Source: CAYPIE01 sp964410665 | Lineage (GTDB): Bacteria; Planctomycetota; Planctomycetia; Gemmatales; Gemmataceae | Reading direction: 5' to 3' | Assembly (NCBI GenBank): GCA_964410665.1 | Contig: CAYPIE010000054.1 | Location: 1-40,344 of the forward strand | Length of the DNA stretch: 40,344 bases | Shown here: piece after piece, positions 1 through 8,348 of the stretch | How the letters are laid out: every line of letters starts with the position of its first letter | How positions within the stretch are numbered: position 1 is the stretch's first letter | Program-made: the position numbers and the translations under genes | Notes under the pieces: generated by a model | The model's database searches: none | What the model saw: the letters and a program-made list of their open reading frames with translations, nothing else | Told to the model about the DNA's origin: nothing

Positions 1-31
1 CGGAGCTCTGCTCTCTGCCTCTTCAGGCGAG

Positions 32-51
32 CCCCGGACGTCAGTCCGGGG
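32..51. repeat. REP-like perfect hairpin
   Basis: CCCCGGAC and GTCCGGGG form a perfect 8-bp stem around the loop GTCA, immediately before the tandem repeat array. There is no T run on either side, so a simple intrinsic terminator is unlikely. It looks like a dispersed REP-type palindrome. That it recurs elsewhere in this genome is inference. Confidence 0.5.
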
Positions 52-221
52 GTTCCCCGCAGCGCAATCGCCTCTGCCTCTTTCCCCGCACCGCAAACGC
101 CTCTGCCGCTTTCCCCGCACCGCAAGCGCCTCTGCCGCTTTCCCCGCAACGCAAGCGCTTCTGTCTCTTTCCCCGCACCGCAACCGCCTCTGTCGCTTCT
201 TCTCGCAAGCGCCTCTGCCTC
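52..221. repeat. 29-bp tandem repeat array, left end of window
   Basis: Five units of exactly 29 bp start at 52, 81, 110, 139 and 168, and a shortened 25-bp unit starts at 197. The shared core is close to CCGCAAGCGCCTCTGCC, preceded by TTTCCCCG in most units. Units differ at a few positions and there are no unique spacers, so this is not a CRISPR array. No gene is visible in 1-244. The same core occurs in the opposite orientation at the right end of the window (40212-40344). The array lies just past the stop codon of the minus-strand DUF1559 gene. Its function is unknown. Confidence 0.85.
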
Positions 222-244
222 TTCCCACCACCCCTTTGCCACCC

Positions 245-1831
245 CTATCGATCCAGATCGCCGATCGGCTGGCCATCATCCTTCATGATCAGTCGCCGCC
301 AGTTGGTCTCACCGATCGACTGTTTGAGCACGCGCACTGCGCCATCGCCGAACAGGACCGAGATCCTGCCGTCGCGGAACAGTAGCTTGGGTAATTCTGC
401 GTTCGGTTTGTAGTCGATGTCGTCCGGCTTGGTCCAGGGTACCGGCTTGGCGGCCAGCGTCGCCATGATGGTGTTGGACAGCCCGTCGGTGACGCTGGGG
501 ATCCGTGTGGGGAGCAGCCGGTCGAACATGGCACCGCCGCCGGTAAAGAGCTGCATGTGCGTCTCGGTCGCCCCCTCCTTGCTCACCCCGGGGACGGCGT
601 AGACGCTGGGCATGCGGGCTAGCAGCTTCTTGTTGTGTGCGCTGTCCCACGGTTCATCGTGTTTAAATTGCTTGTAAAGTTCCTCCTCTTCGAGCCACGG
701 CAGGATCCCCACCCGCCAGCTCAACAGCGGCTTGCCGCCCTTGCCGACCAGGGTTGCCGGCGGGAAAAACCCGTTCGACGACTCGTAGTTGAAGATGGCC
801 AGGCCGATCTGCTTCAAGTTATTCTGCGGGTTTTGCACACTGGCCGATTGCTTGATCCCCAGCATTTCGTCGGCAACCTCCTGGAACACCGCGAGCGTAG
901 TCTTGCGTTCGAGGCGGGTGTTTAGCTCGGCAGTCACCACCGTTCCCGCGCGGGCGATGGTCACGCCCTGGAGTAGTTGCTTGACCAAGTTGGCGGCAGT
1001 CTTGCCGGTCGGCTTGGGCCTGCTCAACGGCCCCGTCTCAAAGACCTGGACCAACAGCTGACGAAGAAACTCCAGGGCCCGCAGGCTGGCCACCGCGTTG
1101 GCCTCGTCCTTGGAATGGAGAGCCATGCGTCCCTTCAGCCGGTTGGCAGTACTCAAGTTTCCCTGCACCACAACGCGCTGCGACTTGAGTAGTGGCTGAT
1201 AGGGTAGGAATGCGGGCAGCAAGTTGTCGCTACGGATCTCCTCCGGGAAGCGGTCCAGATACGCCCCGATCACCAGGGTGTGCTTGCCGAGCAACGCCAG
1301 GGTGTCGCTCTGGAGGCCGGTCTTGGTTGGCTGTCGGCCGACGTATTCCGCGGCATAGGGCCGCCCGATATACGTCAACAGCCGCGTTCCAGTGAACTCG
1401 ACCAGCACTGTATTGTCCAACGGGGTAAGCCCCTGCACAGGGGACGGCTCAACGTCCGGCTTGGCCGCCTTGCCGATCTGGGCTGGGTCGTAGGGTTTGC
1501 GGGTGACCGCGAGCATGGCGAAACGGAGCGGATTGATCTGGGGTCGAAAGTCTGGCCAGTAGAAGACGATCTGCTCGATCTTTGCCGCGGTCAGCCCGAT
1601 CGCTTCGGTCATGGCGGCGTTGAGCTGGGCCACCGCCTCCGGCTGCAGACCGCGCAGGGTACGGACCAGAGGATGGTCCCAGACTGCTTGCACGTCCAGG
1701 GCCACGATCAGGGCCGCATCGCCGGGGATCTTGCCGGCGGGGATCACAGGCAACACATCGGGCTCGGCCGCGGCGCTCGCCCAGGGGAGGAGCAACAGGG
1801 CCAACAGAGACTGGCATCGGAAGCGTTGCAT
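245..1831 (-). CDS. DUF1559-domain exported protein
   Basis: A 528-residue protein starts at the ATG at 1831, preceded by GAGGA at good spacing. The reading frame stays open upstream to 2131, but this ATG is followed at once by a signal peptide (MQRFRCQSLLALLLLPWASA), so it is the likely start. Residues from about 25 to 350 form a region of unknown fold. The C-terminal part has DUF1559 hallmarks: NNLKQIGLAIFNYESSNGFFPPAT, then SWRVGILPWLEEEELYKQF and EPWDSAHNKKLLARMPSVYAVPG, then a late FGDGAV element. DUF1559 is greatly expanded in planctomycetes and often has a pilin-like N terminus. Here a plain signal peptide replaces it. Its molecular role is not known. A decayed copy of the same domain lies directly upstream. 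Confidence 0.85.
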   Translation of the reverse strand: MQRFRCQSLLALLLLPWASAAAEPDVLPVIPAGKIPGDAALIVALDVQAVWDHPLVRTLRGLQPEAVAQLNAAMTEAIGLTAAKIEQIVFYWPDFRPQINPLRFAMLAVTRKPYDPAQIGKAAKPDVEPSPVQGLTPLDNTVLVEFTGTRLLTYIGRPYAAEYVGRQPTKTGLQSDTLALLGKHTLVIGAYLDRFPEEIRSDNLLPAFLPYQPLLKSQRVVVQGNLSTANRLKGRMALHSKDEANAVASLRALEFLRQLLVQVFETGPLSRPKPTGKTAANLVKQLLQGVTIARAGTVVTAELNTRLERKTTLAVFQEVADEMLGIKQSASVQNPQNNLKQIGLAIFNYESSNGFFPPATLVGKGGKPLLSWRVGILPWLEEEELYKQFKHDEPWDSAHNKKLLARMPSVYAVPGVSKEGATETHMQLFTGGGAMFDRLLPTRIPSVTDGLSNTIMATLAAKPVPWTKPDDIDYKPNAELPKLLFRDGRISVLFGDGAVRVLKQSIGETNWRRLIMKDDGQPIGDLDR

Positions 1832-1899
1832 CGTTGTCCTCGGAGAACAGGGGAACGAAAGAACCGGGGAGCCTTGCCCGGTTCGGGATCTGGCCGCGG

Positions 1900-2131
1900 A
1901 CGAACACCAGCCCTTCACCTGGGTCTTGGTGGCATGAGGGTTGTTGATCCCGGGGGTCGCATCGACTGCAGGCATGCGGGCTAGCAGCTGTCGGTGGTGC
2001 TTGCGGTCCCAGGCTTGATCGAGCTTCAATTCTTTGTAGTGTTTTTCCTGGTTGAGATAAGGTCGCACGGCGACCCGATGGTGCTCGTCATGAGAGCGCA
2101 GCAGGGCAGGCCGATCGCGGACGGTCCTCAC
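1900..2131 (-). pseudogene. Decayed DUF1559 fragment
   Basis: This stretch encodes, in frame with the intact gene downstream, a second degenerate copy of the central DUF1559 segment. RVAVRPYLNQEKHYKELKLDQ is followed by AWDRKHHRQLLARMPAVDATPG, which aligns with RVGILPWLEEEELYKQFKHDE and PWDSAHNKKLLARMPSVYAVPG of the intact protein. A 17-bp block is identical in both copies (610-626 and 1971-1987). The start and the FGDGAV-type end are missing. Another frame just upstream (about 2130-2200) reads QNHFYIYG...AFFPT, which may be the eroded NYxxxxGxFPP element, shifted in frame. It is best read as the remnant of a tandem duplication. Translation as an N-terminal extension of the intact gene is less likely, because the intact gene has its own ribosome site and signal peptide. 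Confidence 0.65.
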
Positions 2132-2244
2132 ATCGTTGGGAAAAATGCAAGTTTCTCGTCGGTCACCCCATATATATAAAAGTGGTTTTGGAAGGATGCC
2201 GAATCAAGGCGCGTTGGCGATTGTGAGAGTAGGCTAAACGAGAC

Positions 2245-2301
2245 CGGACATTTCGGGGACTTTTTGGGACATTTCCCGGACTTTTCGGGGACTTTTTGCG
2301 G
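2245..2301. repeat. Short GGACwTTT intergenic repeats
   Basis: About five imperfect units of 10-11 bp run head to tail: GGACATTTCGG, GGACTTTTTG, GGACATTTCC, CGGACTTTTC, GGGACTTTTTG. They lie in the 399-bp gap (2132-2530) between the DUF1559 remnant and pgl. The rest of the gap holds an AT-rich stretch at 2169-2180 (ATATATATAAAA) and no convincing gene. The motif resembles the 21-bp repeats at 39213-39254, where RGACGTTTCCGG can be read on the minus strand. Confidence 0.55.
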
Positions 2302-2530
2302 TCGTTGCGACCCCAGGTCCGTGGCGAGCAAAACGACTGCGGCACACGACTGCAGAAAAACAAGATAGATTCTGGAAAAAAACCGGCAGTTTTACCAGAA
2401 AAGCTGACAAATTTCTCGTTTTCGGTCATCCCGCATACCCAGGGCACCTGTTCCTGGACCAAACTTGGTTTGCACGGTTTGGACCGCTCAACCCCGAAGG
2501 ATGAGCCCCCACTTCGCCGAAAGGAACCGC

Positions 2531-3220
2531 ATGCGTATCGAGATTTACCCGGACGCGAACACGGTGGCCCAGCAGGCCGCGACGCACCTTGCCGCGTTAA
2601 TCCGGGAGGCGGCCATGCAGGGGCGTGCCTTTTCGCTCGCGATCTCCGGGGGTAGTACTCCTTGGCAGATGTTGCGGCTGCTGGCGGGTCAAGAACTACC
2701 GTGGGAGGTACTCCGCATCGTCCAGGTCGATGAGCGCGTGGCTCCCGCGGACGCTGCAGAGCGCAACCTGACCCACTTGCGTGCGACGTTGGTCGATCAG
2801 ACGCCCCTGCATTCCGAACAGGTATTCGCCATGCCCGTTGAGATGCCGGACTTGGACGCCGCGGCCAGCTCCTATGCGCAGACGCTGAGGCAAGTCGCTG
2901 GCGATCCGCCGGTATTGGATCTGGTGCACTTAGGCTTGGGTACCGATGGGCATACCGCCTCGCTGATCCCCGACGACCCGGTTCTGGAGGTGCAGGATCG
3001 CGATGTGGCAATAACCAGCGGAGAATACCAGGGCCGACGCCGCATGACGCTGACCTATCCGATCCTGAACCGGGCTCGGGAGATCCTCTGGCTGATCACC
3101 GGAGCCAATAAGGCCGCCATGCTGGCCCGGCTGCTTCAGGGCGATGTCAGTATTCCCGCTGGACGAATCCGATCGGATTCGTCCATGATCCTTACCGATG
3201 CTGCGGCGGCGGGGCAATAA
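2531..3220 (+). CDS. pgl: 6-phosphogluconolactonase
   Basis: A 229-residue protein of the Pgl/DevB family, which hydrolyses 6-phosphogluconolactone to 6-phosphogluconate in the oxidative pentose phosphate pathway in the cytoplasm. The ATG at 2531 (MRIEIYPDAN) has AAGGA six bases upstream and gives the usual family length; an in-frame start at 2465 would add 22 unlikely residues. Family motifs are the N-terminal FSLAISGGSTPWQML phosphate-binding loop (about residues 37-51), QVDERVAP with the following NLTHLR, and LGLGTDGHTASLIPDDP near residues 137-153, which carries the conserved GxGxDGHTASLFP-type signature. The C terminus has TGANKAAMLARLL. No zwf or gnd lies nearby. The gene converges on the downstream beta-propeller gene with only 10 bases between stop codons. 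Confidence 0.93.
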   Translation: MRIEIYPDANTVAQQAATHLAALIREAAMQGRAFSLAISGGSTPWQMLRLLAGQELPWEVLRIVQVDERVAPADAAERNLTHLRATLVDQTPLHSEQVFAMPVEMPDLDAAASSYAQTLRQVAGDPPVLDLVHLGLGTDGHTASLIPDDPVLEVQDRDVAITSGEYQGRRRMTLTYPILNRAREILWLITGANKAAMLARLLQGDVSIPAGRIRSDSSMILTDAAAAGQ

Positions 3221-3230
3221 TCGCGTGGAC

Positions 3231-4496
3231 TTACTGACCCGCTCGCAGGTTGAAACAGAGCAAGACCCCCTGATCACGGATGTATAGCCGCCCATTGGCG
3301 ATGACCGGGTGCGGCCAGCTGGGGCGGCCGCTTTGCTCGGGCAGTTCAAAGGTGCTGATGACCTCACACTCATCGGGCTTGGCGTCAATCAGAGCCATAA
3401 CGCCGTTCTGGTAGCGGAAGTAGAGCTTGCCGTCGGCAAAGAGGACGGCCGCCGATCCCTTGCCCGGGCCGCGATCTTCAGACCAAACTTGCTTGCCGGT
3501 CTTGAGCTCGACACAGCGGGGGAACCCATTGTTGTGCCCGTGCCCCAGGTAGACGTAGTCGCCGACCAGAACCATGCCGCCGTGGTGGTTCTGGATATCC
3601 TTAGAGTTAAGGAAGTACTGTTCCTCGACGTTGATCGTTCCGTCGGGACCGGCGACCAGCTTGAGCAGGGCGCTGCCGGCGCCGTAGGCGGTGGAGCAGA
3701 AGATGTATTCGTCCTTGACGATCGGGGTGGGGATGTTGGCGGTGGTGTTGGCGGCGCGGTCATATTTCCAGAGGAATTTGCCGTCGCGGGCGCGAACGGC
3801 GATCAGACCGCTGCCGAACCAGGTCAGATACAACCGGGTGCCGCCGACCTCGGCGGGCATGACCGAGGCATAGCCGGCCCCACCGCAGTCGCGGACTGGG
3901 GCACGCCAGATCAGCCGTCCGGTCTTTTTGTCCAGAGCGACCATGGCGGCCTGATCAGAGCCGGGAGTGACAATCACCCGATCGCCATCAATCAAGGGGG
4001 ATTCACTAAAGCCCCAGCCAGACATCATGCGACCATTGAAGTCCTTGCGGAAGTTTTTCCGCCACATGAGCTTGCCGGAGGCCACATCGAGGCAAACCAA
4101 ATCACCGCTGATGCCGACGGCATAGAGTCGGTTGCCGTCGACGGTGGGAGTGGACCGGGGCCCGTCGTTGTAGCCCGCCTTGCCCTTGTTGGCGATCGGC
4201 GTAGTCCATACCCGCTGCCCGGTCCGGGCGTCGAGGGCCCAGACGACCTCACGATCGCCCTGGTAGCTCATGCCGAACAGGCGGCCACCGGCGATCGCTG
4301 GGGTCGTGAAGCCACCGCCCAGATCGGTGACCTTCCAGAGCAAGCGAGGTCCGCCATCCGGCCAGGTGGCCAGCAGTCCGGTCTCGGTACAAACGCCGTC
4401 CCGGTTGGGGCCCCGCCATTGCGGCCAGTCGTGGTTGGTATCATTGGGCGCGGCCAGGATGCCCCAGGCCAGCAAGGTCAGTCCGGTCAGAGTCAC
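3231..4496 (-). CDS. Exported PQQ-like beta-propeller protein
   Basis: A 421-residue protein that starts at GTG 4496, with AAGGAG nine bases upstream and a short hydrophobic signal peptide (MTLTGLTLLAWGILA). The mature N terminus carries HDWPQWRGPNRDGVCTETG, the typical opening of planctomycete PQQ-type propellers. Repeated blades follow, such as GDREVVWALDARTGQRVW, GDLVCLDVASGKLMWRKNF, AMVALDKKTGRLIWRAPV and LIAVRARDGKFLWKY. The fold resembles BamB and PQQ-dependent dehydrogenases, but I see no catalytic domain or other enzyme signature. These proteins are probably periplasmic or cell-surface scaffolds or ligand binders, and the role here is unknown. It is divergent from the TPR gene across a 218-bp region (4497-4714) in which I could not find a strong promoter. 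Confidence 0.88.
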   Translation of the reverse strand: MTLTGLTLLAWGILAAPNDTNHDWPQWRGPNRDGVCTETGLLATWPDGGPRLLWKVTDLGGGFTTPAIAGGRLFGMSYQGDREVVWALDARTGQRVWTTPIANKGKAGYNDGPRSTPTVDGNRLYAVGISGDLVCLDVASGKLMWRKNFRKDFNGRMMSGWGFSESPLIDGDRVIVTPGSDQAAMVALDKKTGRLIWRAPVRDCGGAGYASVMPAEVGGTRLYLTWFGSGLIAVRARDGKFLWKYDRAANTTANIPTPIVKDEYIFCSTAYGAGSALLKLVAGPDGTINVEEQYFLNSKDIQNHHGGMVLVGDYVYLGHGHNNGFPRCVELKTGKQVWSEDRGPGKGSAAVLFADGKLYFRYQNGVMALIDAKPDECEVISTFELPEQSGRPSWPHPVIANGRLYIRDQGVLLCFNLRAGQ

Positions 4497-4714
4497 GCGT
4501 GTAAGCTCCTTGGCATTGGATCAACAAGTGGTGTGCGTGCAAGTGTACTTTTCGGGCGAGCGGGCTGGCAAACAGAATTCTCCTTGCTCGCAAGGCCAAC
4601 GGCTTCTTAGGATGGAGCAAGACTTGGAAGCCACCTCCCCGGGTACTGGCCTGAATTCATCACTCCCGCCCCTTTCAGTCGCCACCCCAGCGACTATCGC
4701 AAGGAGATTCCTGC

Positions 4715-7384
4715 GTGCAACGGCTGCTCTGGATTCTGACGGGGTTGCTCAGCGGACTAAGCTTTACCGGGAGCCAAGCGGACGATCCGCAACCGCCTCC
4801 GCCAATGACCAATCCCCCGGTCAAACACGCAACGATTAGCGAGGCCGAGATCAGCAAGTCGATTGGCTGGCTTGGCAGTCCCCGCTTTCGCGTCCGCGAG
4901 AAAGCCTCACAGACCTTGTGGGAAGCGGGCCGCGCTGCCGAACCTGCCTTGCGCAAGGCAGCCCGCAGCAACGATCCGGAAGTTGCCCAACGGGCGAAGG
5001 CCATCCTCGATCGCTTTGACTGCGGTATTTACCCCGATACACCCGCCGTGGTCCGCGAAGCGATCGAGGCATTCCGTGCCGGAGCAGACAGCGAGAAGCA
5101 GGAAGCCGCAACCCGGCTGATGCGGCTCGGTACTCCCGGGTTGTTGGCTTTACGCAAGCTGCTGCCCCGTCTCGACAACGCTGAGCAGCGATTGCGAATT
5201 TCCAGCCGACTCATCGAAACCGCGCGCAGCGAGTTGCCGGTGTTGCTGGAACGAGGCGATCGCAGCGCTGCGAAGAGCCTGCTGGAGATGTGCCTATTAG
5301 GCAACGCCGGTCAGGCCGCGATTGACTACGCGCTATTTCATTTTCTGGCCGGCACCACCGAAGAGGCGATTGCCGAGTACACCGCCAAGTGGAAAACCAG
5401 CCCGGATGAAGCGAACCGAACGCGCTTGGCGAAGATCCTCGTGCGTTTGCACCGCAGCCAAGGCAACTGGGAGCAGGCACGTCAGCTCGCCAAAGAGATT
5501 GCCAACCCACTGCTTTACGACGCGGTGTTGTGGGAAGAAGGCAACTGGAAGCTGCTCTCGGAACTGGATCGCCCGGAACTGGCCGGAGGCGGTGCCAACC
5601 TCCCGGGAGTTCGCTTGGCCTACCATCGATTGGCCGAGTCGACGGCCAAAACCGAGGCGACCCTAAGCGACATTCAGAATGAAGTTGATTTGAACACGGA
5701 AGATCCCCGGATCTTGCGCCTGTTGGCAGAGGCATTACTGCTCAATGCTCACACCCATTCGGGCATTGAGTTGTTGCAAACCCATCGTCGCGATTTGGGC
5801 TTTGTCTTTGAGCTATTGGTGCGGCAAATGCGTTACCAAGAAGCGTTTGCTTTGGTCGAACAAGCGCGGACCGAGCAGGTCGATACGACCGAGCGGAATG
5901 CGCTAGACCTACGTCGCGCCACGGCGTTGCACCAGTTGGGCAAGCGTGATGCCGCAGTTCAGATCTTTACCCGGCTCGGAGGAGCGGTCACTCAGGGACA
6001 AAACGAGTTGGCCACGGAGCTGCTCAAAGCGGAGGTAAGCCTGGGATTACGCGACCTGGCCATCGACCAAGCCGCATTGCTTGCCAACCAGCACAGCCAA
6101 AATGGCGTGCGTGGTGGCTTTCGGGACTATTTCGAGCCGCTGGTTGGCGAGGACAACGTCGAGGACGCCGATGTCCTGTGGGCAGAGTTACGCCAGGCCC
6201 ATCCAGATCTATCCGCCAACGTCTTGTTGCACCGCGTCCTCGATCTCCTGGAGGGCAAAGCCGGGGCCCAGTTGGAAGCGTGGTTGGGGAATTTGCCGCA
6301 AACGGGAATCCGTCCAGAACCAGTCCGCTTACGGACACTGGGGGAGGTGTATGTGGCGGCCGGCCGGAACGCTCAGGCCGAGGCAGCGTTTCTGGAAGCA
6401 GCACGAAGTTCGGATACCCCCCAGGATTGGCTTCGCCTGGGCGACTTTTTACTCAAGCAAGACCGGCCACGCGAGGCTGCTGAGCGTTACAAGCAAGCCT
6501 GGCAGAGCGGCCGTGCCGAACCGCTGGCTTTCTTCCTGTATGGCCATGCGTTGGCTGAGGCGGGCAATCGTCAAGAAGGCCAACGCCTAATGGATCTCTC
6601 CCACTGGCTGCCCTTGGGGGATATGACCCAGCGTGCAGAGTTCATTCGGGAGCTCGACGAGCGTGGCTTCGACGAGGCAGCGGATCGAGAAATGGCCATC
6701 ATCCTCCGCGCCGGCTGGTACAACGATTGGCGCGTGGGCAACGTTCTCAACCGGGCGGCTCGCCAAGCCATTCGGGATCAACGGTTTGCCCAGGCGGCGG
6801 ATTACTATCAGCGGTCGGTGGTAGGCTGTATGCGGACCGGGGCCCGCTTTATTGAACCCAGAGCCTATTTGAGTGTGCCCCAAACGGTGGCCATCCATCG
6901 GGCACGCGGGCTGCTGCAAGCTGGCAAGCTCGATGCCGCGATTGCGGGCATCGAGGCCAGTCTCAAGGTGATGCCGGGAAATCTGGATCTGGCCATCGCG
7001 GTGGTCCCCGAACTCGATCAGCGTGAGCGGCAGGCGGATGCACAGCGTGTCTATCGCCGGGTGGCCGATACGTACGCCAAGCTGTGCCAGGATCATCCCG
7101 AGAGTGCTTTTGCCCATAACGCGGTGGCCTGGCTGGCCGCCGGCTGCCGCCGCGATCTGGATCAGGGTTTGGAGCACGCACGTAAAGCCGTGGCGCTGGA
7201 GCCCGAGCGGCCTGGTTATCGCGACACGCTCGCGGAGGTGCACTTCCGTCGAGGTGAACAAGCCCAGGCGATTGCGGAAATGCAACGCTGCCTCAAGATG
7301 GATCGGGACAATCGCTACTATCAACGCCAGCTGAGTCGATTCCGCACCGGGAACATTGACTCGGATCCGCCGGAAGAAGAGTAG
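4715..7384 (+). CDS. Exported HEAT/TPR-repeat protein
   Basis: An 889-residue protein that starts at GTG 4715, with AAGGAG at 4701-4706. Residues 1-22 form a signal peptide (MQRLLWILTGLLSGLSFTGS). Residues about 45-160 are HEAT-like helices (FRVREKASQTLWEAGRAAEP, PEVAQRAKAILDRF, LGTPGLLALRKLLPRLDNAE). From about residue 215 onward there are many TPR-like helix pairs, ending in the C-terminal RDLDQGLEHARKAVALEP, YRDTLAEVHFRRGEQAQAIAE. No enzymatic motif is visible. Proteins of this build act as periplasmic scaffolds, and this C-terminal TPR signature is frequent in planctomycetes. It stands alone, 87 bases before the phosphatase gene, and may be read through into that cluster. Its binding partner is unknown. 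Confidence 0.85.
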   Translation: MQRLLWILTGLLSGLSFTGSQADDPQPPPPMTNPPVKHATISEAEISKSIGWLGSPRFRVREKASQTLWEAGRAAEPALRKAARSNDPEVAQRAKAILDRFDCGIYPDTPAVVREAIEAFRAGADSEKQEAATRLMRLGTPGLLALRKLLPRLDNAEQRLRISSRLIETARSELPVLLERGDRSAAKSLLEMCLLGNAGQAAIDYALFHFLAGTTEEAIAEYTAKWKTSPDEANRTRLAKILVRLHRSQGNWEQARQLAKEIANPLLYDAVLWEEGNWKLLSELDRPELAGGGANLPGVRLAYHRLAESTAKTEATLSDIQNEVDLNTEDPRILRLLAEALLLNAHTHSGIELLQTHRRDLGFVFELLVRQMRYQEAFALVEQARTEQVDTTERNALDLRRATALHQLGKRDAAVQIFTRLGGAVTQGQNELATELLKAEVSLGLRDLAIDQAALLANQHSQNGVRGGFRDYFEPLVGEDNVEDADVLWAELRQAHPDLSANVLLHRVLDLLEGKAGAQLEAWLGNLPQTGIRPEPVRLRTLGEVYVAAGRNAQAEAAFLEAARSSDTPQDWLRLGDFLLKQDRPREAAERYKQAWQSGRAEPLAFFLYGHALAEAGNRQEGQRLMDLSHWLPLGDMTQRAEFIRELDERGFDEAADREMAIILRAGWYNDWRVGNVLNRAARQAIRDQRFAQAADYYQRSVVGCMRTGARFIEPRAYLSVPQTVAIHRARGLLQAGKLDAAIAGIEASLKVMPGNLDLAIAVVPELDQRERQADAQRVYRRVADTYAKLCQDHPESAFAHNAVAWLAAGCRRDLDQGLEHARKAVALEPERPGYRDTLAEVHFRRGEQAQAIAEMQRCLKMDRDNRYYQRQLSRFRTGNIDSDPPEEE

Positions 7385-7471
7385 GCTGCTGGCTTGACGC
7401 TGGGACGTCCTCCAGCCAGGATAAGCAATGTTTGAGCCCTTAGACCACCTGGAACCGCGTTTCGAAAGACT

Positions 7472-8317
7472 ATGCCAGACCCAGACCGTTTGCTGCGTAC
7501 CCTCGACCTGGCCCGGCAAGCTTGCCGGGCCACAGCAGGTCGGGCCGGACGCCACATTACCTTGCAAGCGGTCGATGACCTGGTCGTGGCCGGAGACCTG
7601 CACGGCCAACTGCCGCACTTCCAGACCTTGATGCGGATAGCCGATCTCGGCAATCATCCGCGACGTCACCTGGTGCTGCAGGAACTGATTCACGGCCCGT
7701 TTCGCTATCCGGCCGGTGGCGACAAGTCGCATCAGATGGTTGATCTTTACGCCGCCTTGAAACATCAGTATCCCCAGCAAGTGCATTACTTGTTGGGCAA
7801 CCATGAGCTCGCTCAGTGGACGGAGCAACCGATCGCCAAGTCGGATCTCGATCTGAATGCGTTGTTTTCCGAAGGAATTGCCACTGCCTATGGTCGCCGT
7901 GCCGCCGAAATTGAAGCCGCTTACCAGTCCATTTTTGCCGAATTGCCCCTGGCGTTGCGGACGCCCAATCGGGTGTGGTTATGTCATACGGTGCCCGCAG
8001 CGCGGCGACTGGACAGCTTTGACCTGCGTCGTCTTTGCGCAGACGATCTCTCCCTGGAGGCCTATCAACCGGGTGGGATGGCCCATTCGCTGGTCTGGGG
8101 ACGCGATGTGAGTCCGGAGAATGTGCAGTCCTTCCTAGAACGGGTCAATGCCGACTGGTTGATTACAGGCCATATCCCCTGTGATGCGGGCTATGACCAA
8201 CCCTCGCCGTGCCACCTAATCCTCGATAGTGCGGCCTCACCGGGCGCTTATGCCATCGTGCCTGCCCAGACGCCCTTGGACGTAGGGCAATTCACTGCGT
8301 GCGTCCGGCTGTTCTAA
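7472..8317 (+). CDS. PPP-like metallophosphoesterase
   Basis: A 281-residue calcineurin-type metallophosphoesterase, probably cytoplasmic. Metal-binding motifs seen are GDLHGQ (residues 41-46, as in the PPP family GDxHGQ), GNHELAQ (109-115), the histidine in WLCHTVP, and TGHIPCDAGY near the C terminus. The second PPP motif, GDxVDRG, is not recognisable: the equivalent stretch reads LVLQELIHGPFRYPAGGDK. Substrate, protein or nucleotide, cannot be told. The start is uncertain. The ATG at 7472 has only a weak GAAAGA upstream; an ATG at 7428 with AGGA before it opens another frame (MFEPLDHLEPRFERL), so a frameshift near the 5' end is possible. It heads a same-strand cluster, with the thioredoxin-like gene 31 bases downstream. 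Confidence 0.8.
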   Translation: MPDPDRLLRTLDLARQACRATAGRAGRHITLQAVDDLVVAGDLHGQLPHFQTLMRIADLGNHPRRHLVLQELIHGPFRYPAGGDKSHQMVDLYAALKHQYPQQVHYLLGNHELAQWTEQPIAKSDLDLNALFSEGIATAYGRRAAEIEAAYQSIFAELPLALRTPNRVWLCHTVPAARRLDSFDLRRLCADDLSLEAYQPGGMAHSLVWGRDVSPENVQSFLERVNADWLITGHIPCDAGYDQPSPCHLILDSAASPGAYAIVPAQTPLDVGQFTACVRLF

Positions 8318-8348
8318 CCCCTCCCGTCAAATCTCGGAGGAAGCGTGT

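Noticed and set aside
52..221. CRISPR array, because of regular 29-bp units
   Set aside because: The units follow one another directly with no unique spacers, and no cas gene is present.
2163..3011. Long minus-strand open frame over pgl
   Set aside because: It runs antisense over a clear 6-phosphogluconolactonase gene and has low-complexity composition with no ribosome site or motif.
3309..4610. 433-codon plus-strand frame opposite the beta-propeller gene
   Set aside because: It is the complement of a well-supported gene and encodes no recognisable fold.
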